From assembly GCA_903894655.1 (NCBI GenBank), contig CAITQY010000086.1, positions 1 to 11,084 of the forward strand: a stretch of DNA of 11,084 nucleotides. Direction: 5' to 3'. The translations under genes were made by a program, and so were the position numbers. Of this stretch, positions 7,761 to 11,084 are shown piece after piece. The notes beneath the pieces are model-generated. The model worked only from the letters and a program-made list of their open reading frames with translations, was not told the origin of the DNA and did not search any database. Within the stretch, counting starts at the first letter, position 1. Each line of letters opens with the position of its first letter. The stretch comes from an uncultured Gemmatimonadota bacterium. Lineage in GTDB: Bacteria > Gemmatimonadota > Gemmatimonadetes > Gemmatimonadales > Gemmatimonadaceae.

Positions 7761-7832
7761 CTACGTGTTGGCGTTCAACAGCGTGTTCCGCTCCAGCCAG
7801 CTCTGTCCGTCGGTGATCTTCGCCGAGAACAC
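7761..7832 (-). pseudogene. Coding-like 23-codon remnant or small ORF in the intergenic region
   Basis: On the minus strand GTG 7832 to TAG 7761 reads VFSAKITDGQSWLERNTLLN, then ANT and stop. 22 of 23 codons end in G or C, which is how real genes in this window look, and the peptide reads like the C-terminus of a normal protein. An in-frame TAA at 7839-7841 cuts it off upstream, exactly where the AACGGT repeat region begins, and no Shine-Dalgarno sequence is seen. It may be the 3' end of a deleted gene. The plus strand over the same bases is also open (ending at TAG 7841), so the strand is not certain. No family is recognised. Confidence 0.25.
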
Positions 7833-7841
7833 ATCACGTTA

Positions 7842-7877
7842 GGACCAACGGTCCGAACCGTTTCTCCAACGGTCTAA
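7842..7877. promoter_or_regulatory. Operator candidate: three alternating AACGGT half-sites
   Basis: AACGGT at 7847-7852, its reverse complement ACCGTT at 7857-7862, and AACGGT again at 7868-7873 stand about one helical turn apart. The first and third copies sit in a 9-bp direct repeat CCAACGGTC (7845-7853 and 7866-7874) with starts 21 bp apart. The first copy also lies inside a perfect GGACC-AAC-GGTCC palindrome (7842-7854). The block lies 16-51 bp upstream of the -35 element of the BLUF gene promoter, a normal position for an activator and possible for a repressor. The binding protein is unknown. Confidence 0.5.
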
Positions 7878-7892
7878 ACACGCTCTGTTCGC

Positions 7893-7922
7893 TTGACACC
7901 GGATCGCTTTGCTCCGAATACT
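7893..7922 (+). promoter_or_regulatory. Sigma70-type promoter for the BLUF photoreceptor gene
   Basis: A consensus -35 TTGACA (7893-7898) is followed after 18 bp by AATACT (7917-7922), which matches four of six positions of TATAAT. Transcription would start near 7930 and give a leader of about 95 nt before the ATG at 8026. This supports rejecting a TTG start at 7909, which would lie inside the promoter. Confidence 0.55.
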
Positions 7923-8014
7923 ACCCCAGCCCGAAGTGCCGTCGCGTTTGTCTCTGAGTGTGCCGCCCTCCTGCACGCTCCCGCCGGCCGCCTTTGGACC
8001 TGACATGTGGCAAC

Positions 8015-8018
8015 GGAG
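8015..8018 (+). promoter_or_regulatory. Shine-Dalgarno sequence deciding the BLUF gene start
   Basis: GGAG stands 7 nt before ATG 8026, the best-placed ribosome-binding site in the window. It favours this start over ATG 8005 and over TTG 7909. Confidence 0.65.
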
Positions 8019-8025
8019 TAGCGGT

Positions 8026-9093
8026 ATGGCGGGACCACGTACGACGGCACACAACGCGGGCACCACACGCGGGCACGATCAATCCGCGGCCACACCGCTG
8101 ATGACGCTCACGTACCGCAGTCGCGCGACCACGCCGCTCTCCGAATCGCAGCTGGGCGATCTGCAGCACTCGGCCGCGGCGCGCAACCGTGCCGAAAGCA
8201 TCACCGGCATGATGGTCTACAACGACGACCGCTTCTTTCAGTGGCTCGAAGGACCGCCGGCCAGCATCGCACGCATCTGGTCGTCGATCAGCCGTGACAC
8301 GCGGCACGCCGACATCGAGGCGCTCTCGGTGCATAGCGCCCCGACGCGCCTGTTCGCGAACTGGAGCCTCAAGCTCACGACCGGACAGGGCGATCCGTTG
8401 ATCGACGACCTGACGGCCGCAGCCATGTCGTCCACCAACACGGCGGCCGAACGGTTGGCCGCGCTCGTGATTGCCACCGAGCCGACGGAAGCGCGGCTGC
8501 TGCTACTCGCCGCGCACGCCGAGTTCCGCTCGATCTCAGCGCTCACCGAACTGCTCATCGAACCCGCCGCGCGCTGCCTCGGCGACCTGTGGGCGGACGA
8601 CGACTGCGGCGAGTACGACGTGACACTCGGACTCTGTCGCTTGCAGACCTTCCTGCGGGAAATCGCGGTTGACAGCGTCCAACAGCAGCATGCCCACCCG
8701 CTGGTCGTGCTCGTCGCTCCACTGCCCGGTGAAATTCATATGCTCGGCGCGTCACTCGACGCCGAGGCGCTCTGGCAGGCCGGACACGAGACCCGTATCC
8801 GATTCCCCTCCACCGAGCAGGCGCTCAAGCAGATTGTCGCGACCGATTGGTTCGACGCGATCGATCTGTCGCTCAGCCCGGCCTTCACCCGTGAGCATCG
8901 TGCGGATCAGATGACGCACATCATCGACGCGGTGCGCCGGGCCTCGATGAACCCGTCCTTGGTAGTGATCGCTGGCGGGCGGGCGTTTTATGACCGCCGA
9001 CTGTCCGGTGCGACCGTGCACGCCGATGCCACCTCGACCTCGGCCGCGCACCTTCCCGGCGATCTCGCCCGCGCGCACCGCGCGCACGCGTAG
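8026..9093 (+). CDS. AppA-like photoreceptor: BLUF domain plus B12-binding-like (SCHIC-type) domain
   Basis: 355 residues from ATG 8026. Residues about 25-118 form a BLUF (blue light using FAD) domain, with LMTLTYRS (25-32), ITGMMVYNDDRFFQWLEGP (59-77) and the D-T-R-H motif (91-94). The flavin-pocket residues Tyr30, Asn54, Gln72 and Trp113 equal AppA Tyr21, Asn45, Gln63 and Trp104, a constant offset of 9; at the AppA Met106 position there is Leu115. Residues about 140-215 are a helical cap as in B12-sensing proteins (CLGDLWADDDCGEYDVTLG). Residues about 224-330 resemble a B12-binding Rossmann domain with EIHMLG (236-241), SLS (282-284) and AGG (316-318). In AppA the equivalent SCHIC domain binds heme. 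No DNA-binding or enzymatic domain is present, so signalling through a partner protein is likely (inference). The gene stands alone behind its own promoter. Similar BLUF-B12 proteins could bind cobalamin instead. Confidence 0.85.
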   Translation: MAGPRTTAHNAGTTRGHDQSAATPLMTLTYRSRATTPLSESQLGDLQHSAAARNRAESITGMMVYNDDRFFQWLEGPPASIARIWSSISRDTRHADIEALSVHSAPTRLFANWSLKLTTGQGDPLIDDLTAAAMSSTNTAAERLAALVIATEPTEARLLLLAAHAEFRSISALTELLIEPAARCLGDLWADDDCGEYDVTLGLCRLQTFLREIAVDSVQQQHAHPLVVLVAPLPGEIHMLGASLDAEALWQAGHETRIRFPSTEQALKQIVATDWFDAIDLSLSPAFTREHRADQMTHIIDAVRRASMNPSLVVIAGGRAFYDRRLSGATVHADATSTSAAHLPGDLARAHRAHA

Positions 9094-9101
9094 TCGTTTC
9101 A

Positions 9102-9124
9102 CCGTCGCGTAACCAACGCGGCGG
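9102..9124. terminator. 9-bp hairpin between convergent genes, possible bidirectional terminator
   Basis: CCGTCGCGT (9102-9110) pairs with ACGCGGCGG (9116-9124), with one G-T pair and the loop AACCA. It fills the 38 nt between the BLUF gene stop and the stop of the minus-strand gene. No T-run flanks it on either side, so if it ends transcription it does so without the usual uridine tract. Confidence 0.4.
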
Positions 9125-9131
9125 CGGCGTC

Positions 9132-9905
9132 CTATCGCACCTGTCGCTCCTGTCGCAGCATCGTATTCGCGTCAATCATCGTCTCCACCTGCAGCAATCG
9201 TCGTGACGCCTTGCCGATCCATACCACGGATTCGCGCTTCGGAGCGAGCGTGAAGATCACCACGTGCGCCTCTTCGCCGAGCACGGTGGCACTGCCCGTA
9301 ACGTCAATGCGATACTCGCGCAGACCACTATCGGTGTCGTACACGCGGAAACGCGCCGCGTAGCCTTTCTCCAGCGGCAGCGAACGCACGATCAGATCCC
9401 AGTTCCCCGAATCGAACGGCGCGATCGCGAGTGTGGTATCGATCGGGAGCGACGGCACATCGACCGGACCGATCGATCCCTTCACGCGCTTGCCGTTGAA
9501 CTCCAGCGAAATCAGTCGCGACGGCGACACATTGCGATGACGACGCGGCGCCAACGTACGCGCGTCGGTCACAGTGGAGTCGATCAACGGCGCGCGTCCC
9601 GGAGACACCGTGAGCACACGATGGATCACCGGCACATCACCGCGCATCTCGAGCCGCACGACGTCGATCGCCGTGCCAATCGTCTGCTGCTGCACCCCGC
9701 GATACGCGATGAGCGAATACTGCACCGAATCCGCCGCGATGCGGCTACCGCGCAACGCGGTATCACCCGGCGCGATCAAAACGGCCTGTAGTGGCGGCAC
9801 CGACGATGGTGCCTGCTGCGCACCAAGCGCCCCACCAGTCCCCGCCAAGAGCAGCGCGACCGCGCGCGCGAAGCCAGCCGCACACCAATGCGTAGAACGA
9901 GACAT
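9132..9905 (-). CDS. Secreted/periplasmic protein of unknown function (DUF3108-like appearance)
   Basis: 257 residues from ATG 9905. Residues 1-29 are a Sec signal peptide: Arg3 and Arg14, the core AVALLLAGTGG, and the end ALGA|QQ. The mature part is rich in beta strands, with no transmembrane segment and no cysteine. It has blocks typical of DUF3108-like envelope proteins: NWDLIVRSLPLEKGYAARFR in the middle and ESVVWIGKASRRLLQVE near the end, where such proteins describe substrate-barrel strands. The similarity is by eye and no activity is known. The frame stays open to 10004, but that would put the signal peptide about 40 residues in and the ahcY terminator inside the gene, so ATG 9905 (or 9920, five residues longer) is preferred. 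It lies downstream of ahcY on the same strand but behind a terminator, with no clear promoter of its own. It converges with the BLUF gene. Confidence 0.7.
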   Translation of the reverse strand: MSRSTHWCAAGFARAVALLLAGTGGALGAQQAPSSVPPLQAVLIAPGDTALRGSRIAADSVQYSLIAYRGVQQQTIGTAIDVVRLEMRGDVPVIHRVLTVSPGRAPLIDSTVTDARTLAPRRHRNVSPSRLISLEFNGKRVKGSIGPVDVPSLPIDTTLAIAPFDSGNWDLIVRSLPLEKGYAARFRVYDTDSGLREYRIDVTGSATVLGEEAHVVIFTLAPKRESVVWIGKASRRLLQVETMIDANTMLRQERQVR

Positions 9906-9936
9906 CCCGAAAGCTAGCATCGACGACCCCGCCACC

Positions 9937-9975
9937 GCCAAAAGCGGCGCCACCTCACAAGAGGTAACGCCGCTT
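9937..9975 (-). terminator. Intrinsic terminator of the ahcY transcript
   Basis: The outer stem is 8 bp (9942-9949 with 9968-9975, AAGCGGCG against CGCCGCTT). A 2x2 internal loop and an inner 5-bp stem follow (ACCTC 9952-9956 with GAGGT 9961-9965, loop ACAA). Read on the minus strand the stem ends in TTTT (9943-9940), as expected of a Rho-independent terminator. It lies about 70 nt after the ahcY stop. It is the clearest terminator in the window. Confidence 0.75.
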
Positions 9976-10042
9976 CCGCCAGTCTCACCCACGTTCGCAC
10001 CCAATAACTTCCCGTGTCGTTCACACGGTGCCCACCGCCGTC

Positions 10043-11084
10043 CTAGTAGCGGTAGTGCTCCGACTTGAACGGACCCATCGGATTCACGCCGAGATACGCC
10101 GCCTGCTCCGTGTTCAGCGTCGTCAGCTTCACGCCGAGCTTGTCGAGGTGCAAACGCGCCACCTTCTCGTCGAGATGCTTCGGCAGCACGAATACCGTCT
10201 TGCCGTACTTCTCGGCGTTGGCGTGCAGTTCGAGCTGCGCCAGCACCTGATTCGTGAAGCTCGCCGACATCACGAAGCTCGGGTGACCCGTCGCGCAGCC
10301 AAGGTTCATCAAGCGGCCTTCGGCCAGGATCAGGATCGAGCGGCCGTTCGGCAGTACGAACTCGTCGTACTGCGGCTTGATGTTGATGCGCTTCATGCCT
10401 TCGACCTTCTTGAGACCGGCCATGTCGATCTCGTTATCGAAGTGGCCGATGTTCGCCACGATCGCCTTGTCCTTCATGCGACCCATGTGTTCGACCGTGA
10501 TGACGTTCTTGTTGCCCGTGGCCGAGATGAAGATGTCGGCCGTATCCACGATGTCTTCGAGCGTCGTCACCTGATAGCCTTCGAGCGCCGCCTGCAACGC
10601 GCAGATGGGATCGATTTCGGTGATGATCACGCGCGCGCCCTGACCCTTGAGCGCCTGCGCACAGCCCTTGCCCACGTCGCCGTAGCCCATGACGACGGCG
10701 ATCTTGCCGGCGAGCATGACGTCGGTGGCGCGATTCAATCCGTCCACGATGCTGTGACGGCAGCCGTACAAGTTGTCGAACTTCGACTTGGTGACGGCAT
10801 CGTTCACGTTGATGGCCGGGAAGGCCAGCGTACCCGCGCGCTCCATCTCGTACAAACGATGCACGCCCGTGGTCGTCTCTTCGCTCACGCCGCGGATGCC
10901 GGCCAGCACCTTCGTCCAACGACCCGGGTTCTTGGCCTGCTCTGCGCGCAGCAGGTCGAGAATCACGCCCCACTCTTCCGGCTCGTTGTCGCTGTCGAAG
11001 CCCGGGATCACGCCGCTCTTCTCGTACTCGGTGCCCTTGTGCACGAGCAGCGTGGCATCGCCACCATCATCGAGCAACAGGTTC
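10043..11084 (-). CDS. ahcY: Adenosylhomocysteinase (S-adenosyl-L-homocysteine hydrolase), N-terminus beyond window
   Basis: The frame runs off the right edge; 347 codons including the stop are present, roughly the last three quarters of the enzyme. It splits S-adenosylhomocysteine into adenosine and homocysteine, using tightly bound NAD+, and so clears the product inhibitor of methyltransferases. Counting from the Leu codon at 11077: EETTTG 67-72, VTKSKFDN 95-102 with Lys97 and Asp101 equal to human Lys186 and Asp190, the NAD-binding GYGDVGKG 131-138, GHFDNEID 211-218 (His212, human His301), GHPSFVMSASFTNQ 264-277 (His265, human His353), and the C-terminal KSEHYRY whose Lys and Tyr reach into the partner's NAD site. 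Residues about 34-65 are the insertion that marks the long bacterial form. All catalytic residues in view are intact. Any promoter or SAH riboswitch would lie outside the window. Confidence 0.97.
   Translation of the reverse strand, partial: NLLLDDGGDATLLVHKGTEYEKSGVIPGFDSDNEPEEWGVILDLLRAEQAKNPGRWTKVLAGIRGVSEETTTGVHRLYEMERAGTLAFPAINVNDAVTKSKFDNLYGCRHSIVDGLNRATDVMLAGKIAVVMGYGDVGKGCAQALKGQGARVIITEIDPICALQAALEGYQVTTLEDIVDTADIFISATGNKNVITVEHMGRMKDKAIVANIGHFDNEIDMAGLKKVEGMKRINIKPQYDEFVLPNGRSILILAEGRLMNLGCATGHPSFVMSASFTNQVLAQLELHANAEKYGKTVFVLPKHLDEKVARLHLDKLGVKLTTLNTEQAAYLGVNPMGPFKSEHYRY

Noticed and set aside
7909..8025. N-terminal extension of the BLUF protein from TTG 7909 or ATG 8005.
   Set aside because: TTG 7909 lies between the -35 and -10 elements. 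The added residues are Pro/Ser-rich with no domain match, and ATG 8026 has an optimal GGAG.
9070..9089. Short GCGCGCAC tandem repeat at the end of the BLUF gene.
   Set aside because: It encodes the R-A-H-R-A-H tail and is two copies only, explained by simple GC-rich slippage in a disordered C-terminus.
9906..10004. N-terminal extension of the secreted protein to 10004.
   Set aside because: It would place the signal peptide internally and the ahcY terminator hairpin inside the coding region.

Overview
The window is high-GC, gene-dense chromosomal DNA from a didermic bacterium, most probably a member of the Gemmatimonadota. The reasons are a SusC/SusD-type nutrient-uptake pair in a GC-rich genome with strongly GC-biased third codon positions, and Sec signal peptides ending in A-x-A-Q-like sites (ALRA|Q, ALGA|Q). 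The phylum call is an inference; no rRNA is present. No tRNA, rRNA, CRISPR or mobile element was seen.

Left block, plus strand (1-6971): a 5'-truncated SusC/RagA-type TonB-dependent receptor, a SusD/RagB-type lipoprotein 2 nt downstream, a secreted P1-family (DmpA/BapA-like) aminopeptidase 16 nt further on, a 148-nt gap holding a 23-codon signal-peptide-like ORF, a beta-alanine:pyruvate-type class III aminotransferase, and a HemJ-type protoporphyrinogen oxidase 19 nt later. The first four large genes suggest a pathway. SusCD would import peptides, a periplasmic P1 peptidase (a family that includes beta-aminopeptidases releasing N-terminal beta-alanine) would trim them, and the aminotransferase would convert beta-alanine to malonate semialdehyde. 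An 11-bp all-GC hairpin lies inside the signal-peptide codons of the peptidase.

Middle (6972-9131): an alpha/beta-hydrolase (phospholipase/carboxylesterase family) on the minus strand converges on hemJ. It is separated from a plus-strand photoreceptor gene by about 290 nt that hold a small coding-like remnant, three alternating AACGGT half-sites and a good sigma70-type promoter. The photoreceptor has a BLUF domain with the AppA flavin-pocket residues at a constant offset of 9, followed by a B12-binding-like (SCHIC-type) domain with an E-x-H-x-x-G motif. This matches the architecture of AppA, the light/redox antirepressor of purple bacteria.

Right block, minus strand (9132-11084): adenosylhomocysteinase (N-terminus beyond the window) ends in a clear intrinsic terminator, followed by a secreted protein of unknown function. 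That protein's gene converges with the BLUF gene across a 9-bp hairpin.
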